The notes below the pieces were generated by a model. The model saw only the letters and a list, made by a program, of their open reading frames with translations, had not been told where the DNA came from and ran no database searches. The translations under genes and the position numbers were made by a program. From assembly GCA_963663375.1 (NCBI GenBank), contig OY760195.1, positions 1,984,001 through 2,048,000 on the forward strand: a DNA stretch of 64,000 nt, given 5' to 3'. Below are positions 25,017 through 34,014 of this stretch, in pieces. Origin of the DNA: JAYREN01 sp963663375 (GTDB lineage: Bacteria; Acidobacteriota; Holophagae; Holophagales; Holophagaceae). The number at the start of each line of letters is the position of its first letter. Position 1 is the stretch's first letter.

Positions 25017-28000
25017 ATGGGTGATCCGAACGGCCCCCCCATCCGGATCGTCACGGCGGCCTCGCTGTTCGACGGTCACGACGCCGCCATCAACCTGGTG
25101 CGGCGCCTCCTGGTGGCCCAGGGCGCTCAGGTCATCCACCTGGGGCACAACCGCAGCGTGGCCGAGATCGCCAAGGCCGCAGTGGAGGAGGATGCCCAGG
25201 CCGTCTGCGTGTCCTCGTACCAGGGCGGGCACATGGAATTCTTCGGCTACCTCGCCGAGCGGTTGCGGGAACTGGGCGCGGGCCACATCCAGGTCTTCGG
25301 CGGCGGCGGCGGCGTGATCCTGCCCACCGAGGCCGAGGCCCTGCATCGCCTGGGCGTCGAGAAGATCTACACGCCGGACGACGGCATGCGCCTGGGGGTG
25401 GAGGGCATGATCGCCGATCTGCTCGCCCGGGTGCAGCGCGCCCAGGCCGAGCTGCACATCCCGTCCATCGCGGGCCTGCCCGGTTGGTCCGAGCGGGCCA
25501 CCCTCGCGCGCCTCCTGACCCGGGTGATGGCGGGCGAGGTCTGTCCCGAGGGGGGATCCTCCTCCGCCACGCCGGTGGTGGGCTTCACGGGGACCGGCGG
25601 CGCCGGGAAGAGCTCCCTGGTGGATGAACTCCTGCGGCGTCTCCTGCTGGATTTCCCGACGATCAGGATCGCGGTACTGGCCATCGATCCCACCCACAAG
25701 CGCTCCGGCGGCGCCCTGTTGGGGGACCGCCTGCGGGTCAACGTGGCCGAAGACGACCGCATCTTCTTCCGCAGTCTCGCCGCCGCGCCGGGACAGGACA
25801 CCATCACCGCCGTGCGCAGGGGCATCGAGCTGCTGCGGCGCAGCGGCGCCGATCTGATCCTGGTAGAGACCACCGGCATCGGCCAGGGCGACACCGAGAT
25901 CACCGAGATGGCAGAGCTGCCGATCTATGTGATGACCAGTGAATTCGGGGCCGGGACTCAGCTCGAAAAGATCAACATGCTGGACTACGCCCAGCTGGTG
26001 GTCATCAACAAGTTCGAGGACAAGCGGGCCGAGGATGCCCTGGTGGCCGTGCGCCGCCAGGTGCGGCGGAACCGGCACATCCCCCCAGAGGTGCCCGACG
26101 GCGCGTTGCCGGTGTACGGCACGGCGGCGGGGCATTTCAACGATGCGGGCGTGGACCGCTTCTACCTCGATCTCCTGGCCCGCCTCCAGGCCCACGGCGG
26201 TCTTCCCGGCCAGTCGCACCTCGCGGATCCAGGCCCCATCGCCTTCTCCAGTGATCGCAGCAGCCCCATCATCCCCTTCGAGCGGCACACCTACCTTCAG
26301 GACATCGCCCGGAATGTGCGGGAGTACAAGGATCGGACGCGCCAGCTCGCCACCCTGGCGGATCGCCTCCAGGCCTTTCAGTTGGTGGAAGCCGAGGTGC
26401 CTTCGGATGTCACCAAGGCCAGAAGGGAGGAGATCCAGCGCACCTTTGGCGATACGGGGCAGGCCCTGCTGGCGGATTGGGAGCGCCTGAAGCAGGCCTA
26501 CGGGGGGAGCACCTTCACCTACACCGTGCGGGACCGGGAACACGCACTGCCCCTGGTGACCGAGAGCCTTTCGGGCACGGCCATCCGCAAGGTCGAGCTG
26601 CCCGCCACGGATCGCTGGGGCGAGATCGTACGCTTCCTCCGCCTGGAGCAGGTGCCGGGGGCCTTCCCCTTCACCAGCGGCGTCTTCCCCTTCCGCCGCA
26701 GCGACGAGGATCCCAAGCGCCAGTTCGCGGGCGAAGGTGGCCCGGAACGCACCAACCGGCGCTTCCACTTTCTCTGCCAGGGCGAGAAGTTCCACCGGCT
26801 CTCCACGGCCTTCGACTCCGTAACGCTCTACGGCGAGGATCCCGACGAGCGCCCAGACATCTTCGGCAAGGTGGGCGAGAGTGGCGTGAGCATCGCCACC
26901 CTGGAGGACATGAAAGCCCTCTACGCGGGCTTCGATCTCTGCGATCCCAACACCTCCGTGTCCATGACCATCAATGGCCCGGCCCCGGTGATCCTGGCGA
27001 TGTTCTTCAACACGGCCATCGATCAGCAACTGGAAAAATGGAAGGCCGAGCACATGGGGCGTGAGGTTCCCTCCGAAGTCGAAGCCGCCATCCGACAGCA
27101 GACGCTCAAGGGCCTTCGCGGCACCGTGCAGGCCGATATCCTCAAGGAGGATCAGGCCCAGAACACCTGCATCTTCTCCATCGAATTCGCCCTGCGGATG
27201 ATGGGCGATGTGCAGGCCTTCCTCATCCAGCACGATATGCGGAACTACTACTCCGTGAGTGTCTCCGGGTATCACATCGCCGAAGCCGGAGCCAATCCCA
27301 TTAGCCAGCTCGCCTTCACGCTGTCCAACGGCTTCACCCTGGTGGAGTACTACCTGAGCCGGGGCATGACCATCGATGAGATCGCGCCGAATCTCTCCTT
27401 CTTCTTCAGCTCCGGCCTCGATCCCGAATACAGCGTGATCGGCCGCGTGGCACGGCGCATCTGGGCCATCGCCATGCGTGACCGCTACGGGGCCTCGGAG
27501 AAGAACTGCAAGCTGAAGTACCACGTGCAGACTTCCGGCCGCTCGCTGCACCTGAAGGAAATGAAGTTCAACGACATCCGCACCACCCTGCAGGCCCTGA
27601 TGGCCCTCACGGACAATTGCAACTCCCTGCACACCAATGCCTACGACGAGGCGCTCACCACGCCTACCGAGGAATCCGTGCGCCTCGCCATAGCTATCCA
27701 GCTCATCATCACCAAGGAATTCGGCCTCTACCTGAACGAGAATACGCAGCAGGGTTCCTATTTCATCGAACGCCTCACCCAGGATGTGGAAGAAGCCGTG
27801 CTGGAGGAATTCGTCAATCTGGGCGCACGGGGAGGCGTGCTGCGGGCCATGGAAACCCAGTACCAGCGCTACCGCATCCAGGAGCAGTCCCTTCTGTACG
27901 AAACGCGCAAGCACTCCGGCGAACTCCCCATCGTGGGCGTCAACACCTACCTGCGGGAGGACGAACCCGAGGTCACGGGGCCCCCGGCCATCAGCCGCGC

Positions 28001-28217
28001 CACCGAGGCCGAGAAGCGCGAATGCGTGCGGCGCCTCCGGGATTTCCAGGCCCGCCACGCCACCCAGACCGAGCCCGCCCTGGAACGCCTGCGGGAACAG
28101 GTGCGCCGGGGCGGCAACCTCTTCGACGTGCTCATGGAGACCGTGCGGGTGGCCAGTCTCGGCCAGATCACCGCCGTGCTCTACGAGATGGGCGGGCGCT
28201 ACCGGCGCTCCGTATGA
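25017..28217 (+). CDS. icmF: Fused isobutyryl-CoA mutase
   Basis: The 1066-aa protein is a natural fusion in three parts. The N-terminal B12-binding domain (~8-140) has LFDGHDAAINLVRR and FGGGGG. The middle MeaI-type G-protein chaperone has P-loop TGTGGAGKSS at ~191-200 and NKFEDKRAED-type base recognition. The C-terminal acyl-CoA mutase TIM barrel (~540-1066) includes GVFPFRR, where substrate-specific Phe replaces the Tyr-Ala-Gly-Phe of methylmalonyl-CoA mutase. It interconverts isobutyryl-CoA and n-butyryl-CoA by an adenosylcobalamin radical; some members also take isovaleryl- or pivalyl-CoA. GGAGG precedes ATG 25017. It heads the acyl-CoA operon. Confidence 0.95.
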   Translation: MGDPNGPPIRIVTAASLFDGHDAAINLVRRLLVAQGAQVIHLGHNRSVAEIAKAAVEEDAQAVCVSSYQGGHMEFFGYLAERLRELGAGHIQVFGGGGGVILPTEAEALHRLGVEKIYTPDDGMRLGVEGMIADLLARVQRAQAELHIPSIAGLPGWSERATLARLLTRVMAGEVCPEGGSSSATPVVGFTGTGGAGKSSLVDELLRRLLLDFPTIRIAVLAIDPTHKRSGGALLGDRLRVNVAEDDRIFFRSLAAAPGQDTITAVRRGIELLRRSGADLILVETTGIGQGDTEITEMAELPIYVMTSEFGAGTQLEKINMLDYAQLVVINKFEDKRAEDALVAVRRQVRRNRHIPPEVPDGALPVYGTAAGHFNDAGVDRFYLDLLARLQAHGGLPGQSHLADPGPIAFSSDRSSPIIPFERHTYLQDIARNVREYKDRTRQLATLADRLQAFQLVEAEVPSDVTKARREEIQRTFGDTGQALLADWERLKQAYGGSTFTYTVRDREHALPLVTESLSGTAIRKVELPATDRWGEIVRFLRLEQVPGAFPFTSGVFPFRRSDEDPKRQFAGEGGPERTNRRFHFLCQGEKFHRLSTAFDSVTLYGEDPDERPDIFGKVGESGVSIATLEDMKALYAGFDLCDPNTSVSMTINGPAPVILAMFFNTAIDQQLEKWKAEHMGREVPSEVEAAIRQQTLKGLRGTVQADILKEDQAQNTCIFSIEFALRMMGDVQAFLIQHDMRNYYSVSVSGYHIAEAGANPISQLAFTLSNGFTLVEYYLSRGMTIDEIAPNLSFFFSSGLDPEYSVIGRVARRIWAIAMRDRYGASEKNCKLKYHVQTSGRSLHLKEMKFNDIRTTLQALMALTDNCNSLHTNAYDEALTTPTEESVRLAIAIQLIITKEFGLYLNENTQQGSYFIERLTQDVEEAVLEEFVNLGARGGVLRAMETQYQRYRIQEQSLLYETRKHSGELPIVGVNTYLREDEPEVTGPPAISRATEAEKRECVRRLRDFQARHATQTEPALERLREQVRRGGNLFDVLMETVRVASLGQITAVLYEMGGRYRRSV

Positions 28218-28272
28218 TTCCTTGCCTTCGACCCCCTGAAACCTCAACCCCAATCCGAGCACGGGAGACGCC

Positions 28273-29412
28273 ATGTCCAGCCCTCTGACCCAACTCAACG
28301 AAGAAGAACAGGCCTTCCGCGACATGGTGGCCGATTTCGCCCAGAACGAGATCGAGCCCCTGAAGATGAGCATGGATGAGGCCCAGGAGATGCGCCCTGA
28401 GCTCATCCAGAAGTTCTTCGAGCTGGACATCATGGGCATCGAAGTGCCCGAGGAGTACGGCGGCATCGGCTCGACCTTCTTCAACGCGATCCTTGTGATC
28501 GAGGAACTCTCCAGGGTCGATCCCTCCGTGGGCGTGCTGGTGGACGTGCAGAACACCCTGGTGGACAACTGCATCCTGCGCTGGGGCAGCGCCCCCCTGA
28601 AGGCCAAGTACCTCCCCCAACTCTGCGGGAAGAAGATCGGCGCCTACGCCCTCTCCGAATCCGATTCCGGGTCCGACGCCTTCGCCCTGAAGTGCCGAGC
28701 GGTACCCGAGGGCGACGGCTACGTGCTGAACGGCAGCAAGCTCTGGATCACCAATGCCCAGCAGGCCGATATCTTCGTCGTCTTCGCCACGGTCAATCCC
28801 GAGGCGGGCTACAAGGGCATCACCGCCTTCATCGTGGAGCGCGGCATGCCCGGCTTCACCGTGGGGAAGAAGGAGAACAAGCTGGGCATCCGCGCCAGCT
28901 CCACCTGCGAACTCTCCTTCGCCGATGTGCGACTCGGCGCCGAGCACGTATTGGGCGAGGTGGGCAAGGGCTACAAGGTGGCCATCGAGACTCTCAACGA
29001 GGGCCGGATCGGCATCGCCGCCCAGATGCTGGGCCTCGCCGAAGGGGCCCTGGGCCACGCCCTGGCCTACACCAAGGAGCGCAAGCAGTTCGGCCAGCCC
29101 ATCTTCAATTTTCAGGTCATCCAGATTCGCCTCGCCGAGATGGCTAGCCGCATCGAGGCCGCGCGCCTCATGACCTACAACGCCGCGCGGCTGAAGGACG
29201 CAGGACAGCCCTTCATCAAGGAGGCCGCCATGGCGAAGTACTTCACCAGCCAGGTGGCCGAGTGGGTCGCCAGCGAATCCCTCGAACTCTTCGGTGGCTA
29301 CGGCTTTACCAAGGACTATCCCGCCGAGAAGTACTTCCGCGATTCCAAGATCGGCAAGATCTACGAAGGCACGACCTTCATGCAGCTGCAGACCATCGCG
29401 AAGATGCTCTGA
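28273..29412 (+). CDS. Acyl-CoA dehydrogenase, short/branched-chain type
   Basis: The 379-aa protein has the complete acyl-CoA dehydrogenase fold: N-terminal helical domain, FAD/substrate strands (ALSESDSGSDAF, LNGSKLWITNA), and the C-terminal helical domain. The catalytic Glu is in KIYEGTTFMQL, the position used by short-chain and short/branched-chain dehydrogenases. Next to IcmF it most likely oxidises isobutyryl-, 2-methylbutyryl- or butyryl-CoA to the 2-enoyl-CoA with electron-transferring flavoprotein as acceptor; no etf genes are in the window. It lies 55 bp after icmF and 40 bp before the carboxylase. Confidence 0.92.
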   Translation: MSSPLTQLNEEEQAFRDMVADFAQNEIEPLKMSMDEAQEMRPELIQKFFELDIMGIEVPEEYGGIGSTFFNAILVIEELSRVDPSVGVLVDVQNTLVDNCILRWGSAPLKAKYLPQLCGKKIGAYALSESDSGSDAFALKCRAVPEGDGYVLNGSKLWITNAQQADIFVVFATVNPEAGYKGITAFIVERGMPGFTVGKKENKLGIRASSTCELSFADVRLGAEHVLGEVGKGYKVAIETLNEGRIGIAAQMLGLAEGALGHALAYTKERKQFGQPIFNFQVIQIRLAEMASRIEAARLMTYNAARLKDAGQPFIKEAAMAKYFTSQVAEWVASESLELFGGYGFTKDYPAEKYFRDSKIGKIYEGTTFMQLQTIAKML

Positions 29413-29452
29413 AAATTTTCCCTCCGCCCCACGCAACCCAAGGTGACTCCGC

Positions 29453-31009
29453 ATGACACACAGCCTTGAAGAAAAACTCGCACTGCTCAGGCAGAAGACG
29501 GAACAGGCCGAGCTGGGCGGCGGCCTGGATCGCATCGAGAAGCACCACGCCTCGGGTCGCCTGACGGCCCGGGAGCGCATCGCGATCCTGCTGGACGAAG
29601 GCAGCTTCACGGAGATCGATAAGTTCGTGCTGCACCGCTGCGACAACTTCGGCATGGAGAAGACGAAGATTCCGGGCGATGGCGTCGTCACCGGCTATGG
29701 CGCCATCGACGGGCGCCTGGTCTACGTCTTCGCCCAGGACTTCACGGTGTTCGGTGGCTCCCTCTCCAAGGCCTACTCCGAGAAAATCGTGAAAATCATG
29801 GACATGGCCATGAAGAATGGCGCGCCGGTGATCGGCCTCAACGACTCCGGGGGCGCCCGTATCCAGGAGGGCGTGCAGTCCCTGGCGGGCTACTCCGATA
29901 TCTTTTTGCGCAACGTGCTCTCCTCCGGCGTGGTGCCCCAGATCAGCGCCATCATGGGCCCCTGCGCGGGCGGAGCCGTTTATTCTCCGGCCATCACGGA
30001 CTTCGTGTTCATGGTCAAGGACACCTCGTACATGTTCATCACGGGGCCCGAAGTCATCAAGACGGTCACCCACGAGGAGGTCACCAAGGAGGAGCTGGGC
30101 GGCGCCATGACCCACAACGAGCGCTCCGGCTGTGCCCACTTCGCCAGCGGCGACGATGAGGAATGCCTGCTGATGATCCGGGAGCTGTTCTCCTTCATCC
30201 CCTCCAACAACCAGGATGACCCGCCCCTGAAGGCCTGCACCGACGATCCCAACCGCTGCGAGATCGCCCTCAACACGCTCGTGCCCGAGAACCCCAACCT
30301 CCCCTACGACATGCAGCACATCATCAAGGCCGTGGTGGACGATGGACTCTTCTTCGAGGTGCAGGAGCACTTCGCCAAGAACATCGCCGTGGGTTTCGCC
30401 CGTCTCAATGGCCGCTCCGTGGGCATCGTGGCCAACCAGCCCGCCTTTCTCGCCGGGGTGCTGGATGTGGATTCCTCCCTCAAGGGCGCGCGGTTCGTGC
30501 GCTTCTGCGACGCCTTCAACATTCCGCTGATCTTCTTCGAGGATGTGCCGGGCTTCCTGCCGGGGGTGGGTCAGGAGCTGGGGGGCATCATCAAGCACGG
30601 CGCCAAGCTGCTCTACGCCATCGCCGAGGCCACCGTGCCCAAGCTCACGGTCATCACCCGCAAGGCCTACGGCGGCGCCTACTGCGTGATGAATTCCAAG
30701 AACATTCGTGCCGATTACTGTGTGGCCTATCCCACGGCGGAGATCGCCGTCATGGGCCCCGAGGGCGCCGTGAACATCATCCACCGGGCCGAGATCCTGA
30801 AGGCCGAGGATCCCGAGGCGCGCCGTCGCGAGCTGGTGGAGGACTACCGCGACACCTTTGCCAACCCCTACAACGCCGCCGAGCTGGGCTATATCGAAGA
30901 GGTCATCGAACCCTCCCAGACCCGCCCCAAGCTGATCCGCGCCTTAGAAGCCTGCAAGAACAAGCGCGACAGCAACCCTGTGAGGAAACACGGAAATCTG
31001 CCGCTGTGA
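29453..31009 (+). CDS. pccB: Acyl-CoA (propionyl-CoA) carboxylase carboxyltransferase subunit
   Basis: The 518-aa carboxyltransferase is clearly paralogous to the decarboxylase alpha subunit at 13665, sharing NDSGGARIQEGVQSLAGYSDIF, GPCAGGAVYSPAI, VPGFLPGVGQELGGIIKHG and KAYGGAYCVMNSK. Here it is followed by biotin carboxylase and a biotin carrier, so the direction is ATP-driven carboxylation, probably propionyl-CoA to methylmalonyl-CoA. Related acyl-CoAs cannot be excluded from sequence alone. The ATG at 29453 follows AAGGTGA. Confidence 0.88.
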   Translation: MTHSLEEKLALLRQKTEQAELGGGLDRIEKHHASGRLTARERIAILLDEGSFTEIDKFVLHRCDNFGMEKTKIPGDGVVTGYGAIDGRLVYVFAQDFTVFGGSLSKAYSEKIVKIMDMAMKNGAPVIGLNDSGGARIQEGVQSLAGYSDIFLRNVLSSGVVPQISAIMGPCAGGAVYSPAITDFVFMVKDTSYMFITGPEVIKTVTHEEVTKEELGGAMTHNERSGCAHFASGDDEECLLMIRELFSFIPSNNQDDPPLKACTDDPNRCEIALNTLVPENPNLPYDMQHIIKAVVDDGLFFEVQEHFAKNIAVGFARLNGRSVGIVANQPAFLAGVLDVDSSLKGARFVRFCDAFNIPLIFFEDVPGFLPGVGQELGGIIKHGAKLLYAIAEATVPKLTVITRKAYGGAYCVMNSKNIRADYCVAYPTAEIAVMGPEGAVNIIHRAEILKAEDPEARRRELVEDYRDTFANPYNAAELGYIEEVIEPSQTRPKLIRALEACKNKRDSNPVRKHGNLPL

Positions 31010-31024
31010 TGAGGAGCTGAATCG

Positions 31025-32530
31025 ATGTTCAAGAAGATCCTCATTGCCAATCGCGGCGAGATCGCCATCCGGGTGCACCGGGCCTGTCGGGAACTGGATA
31101 TCCCCACGGTAGCGATCTATTCCGAGGCCGACCGGGCGGCCCTGCACGTGCGAGTCTGCGACGAGGCCTACTGTGTCGGGCCCGCCCCCAGCCGCCAGTC
31201 CTACCTCAACATGGATCGCATCCTGGAAGTCGCCCAGCAGAGCGGCGCCGATGCCATTCATCCGGGCTACGGCTTCCTTTCAGAGAACGCTGAATTCGCC
31301 GAGCGCTGCGCCAGCCTGGGCATCACCTTCATCGGTCCCAACACCAAGGCCATCCGCATCATGGGCAACAAGACCACCTCCCGGGTGGCCGTGGCCGAGA
31401 TGGGCGTGCCCCTGGTGCCGGGCATGAAGGAGAACCTGCGGGACGAAGCCCACGCCATGGAGTGGGCGGAGAAGATCGGCCTGCCCTTGATGATGAAGGC
31501 CGCGGCGGGGGGCGGCGGCAAGGGCATGCGCATGGTGACCCGCATGGCGGCTGTGCCCGCCGCTTTCCGCGCCGCCCAGTCCGAGGGCCTCAGCTCCTTC
31601 GGGGATGGGTCCGTGTACCTGGAGCGCTACGTGGAGAACCCGCGCCATGTGGAGATCCAGGTGCTGGGGGACAAGCACGGAAACCTCATCTATTTCCCCG
31701 AACGCGAATGCTCCATCCAGCGGCGCCATCAGAAGGTCATCGAGGAGGCACCCTCCACCATCGTGGATCCGGCCATGCGCCGCGCCATGGGCGAGGCCGC
31801 CGTCAAGGCCGCCCGAACCGTGGGTTACGACTCCGCCGGCACCGTAGAGTTCATCGTCTCCGGCAAGACCCGGGAATTCTTCTTCCTGGAGATGAACACG
31901 CGACTGCAGGTGGAGCACCCCATCACCGAGATGATCACCGGGGTGGATCTCTGCAAGGAGATGATCAAGTCCGCCGCCGGAGATCCGCTGCCCTTCCGCC
32001 AGGAGGACATTCCCCTGCACGGCCACGCCATCGAATGCCGCATCTACGCGGAAGACCCAGACAACAACTTCCTGCCCACCCCTGGCCGCATCATCGGACT
32101 GCGGGTGCCGGGTGGGCCGTGGGTGCGCGACGAGTCCGGCATGTACGAGGGCCTCGATGTGCCCATTCACTACGACCCCATGCTCTCCAAGCTCGTGGTC
32201 TGGGGCAGCACTCGGGAACGGGCCATCACCCGCATGTTGCGAGCCCTGGCCGAGTACGCCGTGAAGGGCATCAAGACCACCATTCCCTTCCATGCCCGCG
32301 TCATCGGCAGCGAGGCTTTTGCCCGGGGCGACTTCGACACCCACTACATCGATAACCACTTCCGCCCGGCAGACGCGGCCCGTCCCATGCCTCACGAGGA
32401 TATCGCCCTCATCGCCGCAGCCATCCAGGCCTATCGGCGGGACAAGGAGCGCGCCCAGCACCTGTTGGGGGGCCACCCCGAAGGCCAGGAACATTCGGCC
32501 TGGAAGGCCAGCGGCCGGGTAAGGAGATAG
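31025..32530 (+). CDS. Biotin carboxylase subunit of acyl-CoA carboxylase
   Basis: The 501-aa ATP-grasp protein opens with FKKILIANRGEIAIRVHRAC and contains HPGYGFLSENAEFA, the glycine-rich ATP loop AAAGGGGKGMRMV, ERECSIQRRHQKVIEEAPS and EMNTRLQVEHPITEMITG. These are the full biotin-carboxylase signature. It carboxylates carrier biotin with bicarbonate and ATP for the pccB-type partner. It starts 15 bp after pccB and ends two bp before the biotin carrier. The C-terminal ~50 residues are slightly longer than in AccC (~450 aa) and poorly conserved. Confidence 0.93.
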   Translation: MFKKILIANRGEIAIRVHRACRELDIPTVAIYSEADRAALHVRVCDEAYCVGPAPSRQSYLNMDRILEVAQQSGADAIHPGYGFLSENAEFAERCASLGITFIGPNTKAIRIMGNKTTSRVAVAEMGVPLVPGMKENLRDEAHAMEWAEKIGLPLMMKAAAGGGGKGMRMVTRMAAVPAAFRAAQSEGLSSFGDGSVYLERYVENPRHVEIQVLGDKHGNLIYFPERECSIQRRHQKVIEEAPSTIVDPAMRRAMGEAAVKAARTVGYDSAGTVEFIVSGKTREFFFLEMNTRLQVEHPITEMITGVDLCKEMIKSAAGDPLPFRQEDIPLHGHAIECRIYAEDPDNNFLPTPGRIIGLRVPGGPWVRDESGMYEGLDVPIHYDPMLSKLVVWGSTRERAITRMLRALAEYAVKGIKTTIPFHARVIGSEAFARGDFDTHYIDNHFRPADAARPMPHEDIALIAAAIQAYRRDKERAQHLLGGHPEGQEHSAWKASGRVRR

Positions 32531-32532
32531 CC

Positions 32533-33051
32533 ATGACCTACATCGCCACCTACCGAGGCCAGACCACGCGCATCCAGATCCAGGAGAAGGAACCGGGCCA
32601 GTTTCAGGTGCTCCTGGGCGACACACCGTATGCGGTGGATTTCCTGGAGCCCCAGCGCAACATCCTCTCCCTGCTCATCGACGGCAAATCCTACGAGGTG
32701 GATGTGGATGCCGCCGAAGACAGCGACGACTTCGGTGTGATGCTCAAGGGCGATCACTACGAGATCGAAGTGGTGGAGGAGCGCAAGAAGAAGCTCGCCA
32801 TGAAGATGGCCGCCGGAGCCTCGGGCCGCCAGGATCTGAAATCGCCCATGGCGGGCAACGTGCGCAAGATCCTCGTGGCTCCCGGTGAGCGCGTGGCCGC
32901 GGGCCAGGTGCTGATCATTCTCGAGGCCATGAAGATGCAGAACGAGATCAAGTCCCCCATCGATGGAATCATCGCGTCGGTGACTGCCCGAGAGGAGATC
33001 ACCGTGTCCCTGGGCGATCCCCTCTGTGTCGTCGATCCCCTCTCCGAGTGA
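32533..33051 (+). CDS. Biotin carboxyl carrier subunit of acyl-CoA carboxylase
   Basis: The 172-aa protein ends in a biotinyl domain with LEAMKMQNEIKSP, Lys134. The N-terminal ~95 residues are beta-rich with two similar small units (TPYAVDFLE and GKSYEVDVDA), as in the carrier domains of propionyl- and acyl-CoA carboxylases. It lacks the long Ala/Pro linker of the decarboxylase carrier, in keeping with a soluble complex. The start is two bases after the biotin carboxylase stop. Confidence 0.9.
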   Translation: MTYIATYRGQTTRIQIQEKEPGQFQVLLGDTPYAVDFLEPQRNILSLLIDGKSYEVDVDAAEDSDDFGVMLKGDHYEIEVVEERKKKLAMKMAAGASGRQDLKSPMAGNVRKILVAPGERVAAGQVLIILEAMKMQNEIKSPIDGIIASVTAREEITVSLGDPLCVVDPLSE

Positions 33052-33064
33052 AAGCGAGGCCCTC

Positions 33065-33844
33065 ATGGACACTCCCGCTCTGAAGCTCAGCCGCCAGGAC
33101 GCTACCGCCATCCTCACCCTGGATCGAACGGAGGCCCTCAACGCCCTCAATCTGAGGGTCTTCGATGAACTCGAGGCGGCCTTCACGGCGCTGGCGAGCG
33201 ACCACACCCTGCGCTGCGTCATCCTCACTGGCGCCGGGAAGGCCTTTGTGGCAGGCGCCGACATCAAGGAGATGGCGGCCTTCTCGTCCGTTCAGGCCCG
33301 GGCCTTTTCCCGTCGGGGCCAGCAGGTGATGAACCTCATCGAAGGCTTTCCACGCCCGGTGATCGCGGCGGTCAATGGGTTTGCCCTGGGCGGCGGCTGC
33401 GAACTGGCCATGGCCTGTGATCTGCGCATCGCCAGTGAGAAGGCGAAGGCGGGCCAACCCGAAGTGAATTTGGGCGTCACTCCTGGGTTCGCCGGTACCC
33501 AGCGGTTGGCGGGGCTCGTGGGACGTTCCATGGCCAAATACCTGCTCTTCACCGGCGAGATCATCCCCGCCGACCGCGCCCTGCAGATCGGCCTCTTCGA
33601 TGAAGTCGTGGCGCCGGAACAACTGCTTCCCCGCTGCCTGGAGATCGCGGCCCTCATCGCCACCAAGGGGCCCGTCGCCGTCTCCTACTGCAAGCACGCG
33701 GTGAATGTGAGCGCCGAGTCGACCCTGGCCCAGGGCCAGGCCTACGAGGCCGAACTCTTTGCCCAGACCTTCGCCACCCGGGACCAGAAGGAAGGCATGG
33801 CCGCCTTCATCGAGAAACGGCCCGCCACCTTCCGAGGCGAATAG
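33065..33844 (+). CDS. Enoyl-CoA hydratase
   Basis: The 259-aa crotonase-family enzyme has the oxyanion-hole segments AFVAGADIKEMAAF and FALGGGCELAMACDLRIA and the catalytic Glu positions (GCELA; QPEVNLGVTPGFAGTQRL). It hydrates 2-enoyl-CoA, here the product of the adjacent acyl-CoA dehydrogenase. ATG 33065 with GCGAGG upstream is preferred; the in-frame extension to 33026 overlaps the carrier gene. It is followed by a 170-bp repeat-bearing gap, so downstream genes may have lower expression or their own promoter. Confidence 0.93.
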   Translation: MDTPALKLSRQDATAILTLDRTEALNALNLRVFDELEAAFTALASDHTLRCVILTGAGKAFVAGADIKEMAAFSSVQARAFSRRGQQVMNLIEGFPRPVIAAVNGFALGGGCELAMACDLRIASEKAKAGQPEVNLGVTPGFAGTQRLAGLVGRSMAKYLLFTGEIIPADRALQIGLFDEVVAPEQLLPRCLEIAALIATKGPVAVSYCKHAVNVSAESTLAQGQAYEAELFAQTFATRDQKEGMAAFIEKRPATFRGE

Positions 33845-33861
33845 GGCGCCGCACATCGAGA

Positions 33862-33981
33862 CAAAGAGAGAAACAGGATGAACAGGATAAAAGCGGGATG
33901 ACAGGAGAAAGGATGAATGGCGGGAGAACGTCGCGAGCCATGCCCATCCCTTTTCATCCTGTCTGTCCTGTCTTCTTTTTT
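33862..33981. repeat. Imperfect inverted repeat with 'aacaggatgaacaggat' arms (site C)
   Basis: The left arm (~33866-33906) contains AACAGGATGAACAGGAT and GCGGGATGACAGG. The right arm (~33938-33981) in reverse complement contains GACAGGACAGACAGGATG and GGGATGGGCATGG. The arms pair imperfectly over ~40 bases. The same core (ATCCTGTTCATCCTGT) occurs at 24.66 kb. It interrupts the acyl-CoA operon between enoyl-CoA hydratase and the dehydrogenase. It could attenuate transcription or be a dispersed palindromic element. Confidence 0.6.
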
Positions 33982-34014
33982 CAGTAACCCTTTGGTGGAA
34001 CCCAGGAGATGCAC

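Noticed and set aside
24993..28607. 1204-codon minus-strand open frame over icmF
   Set aside because: Antisense to IcmF, whose three domains are unmistakable. Composition is artefactual.
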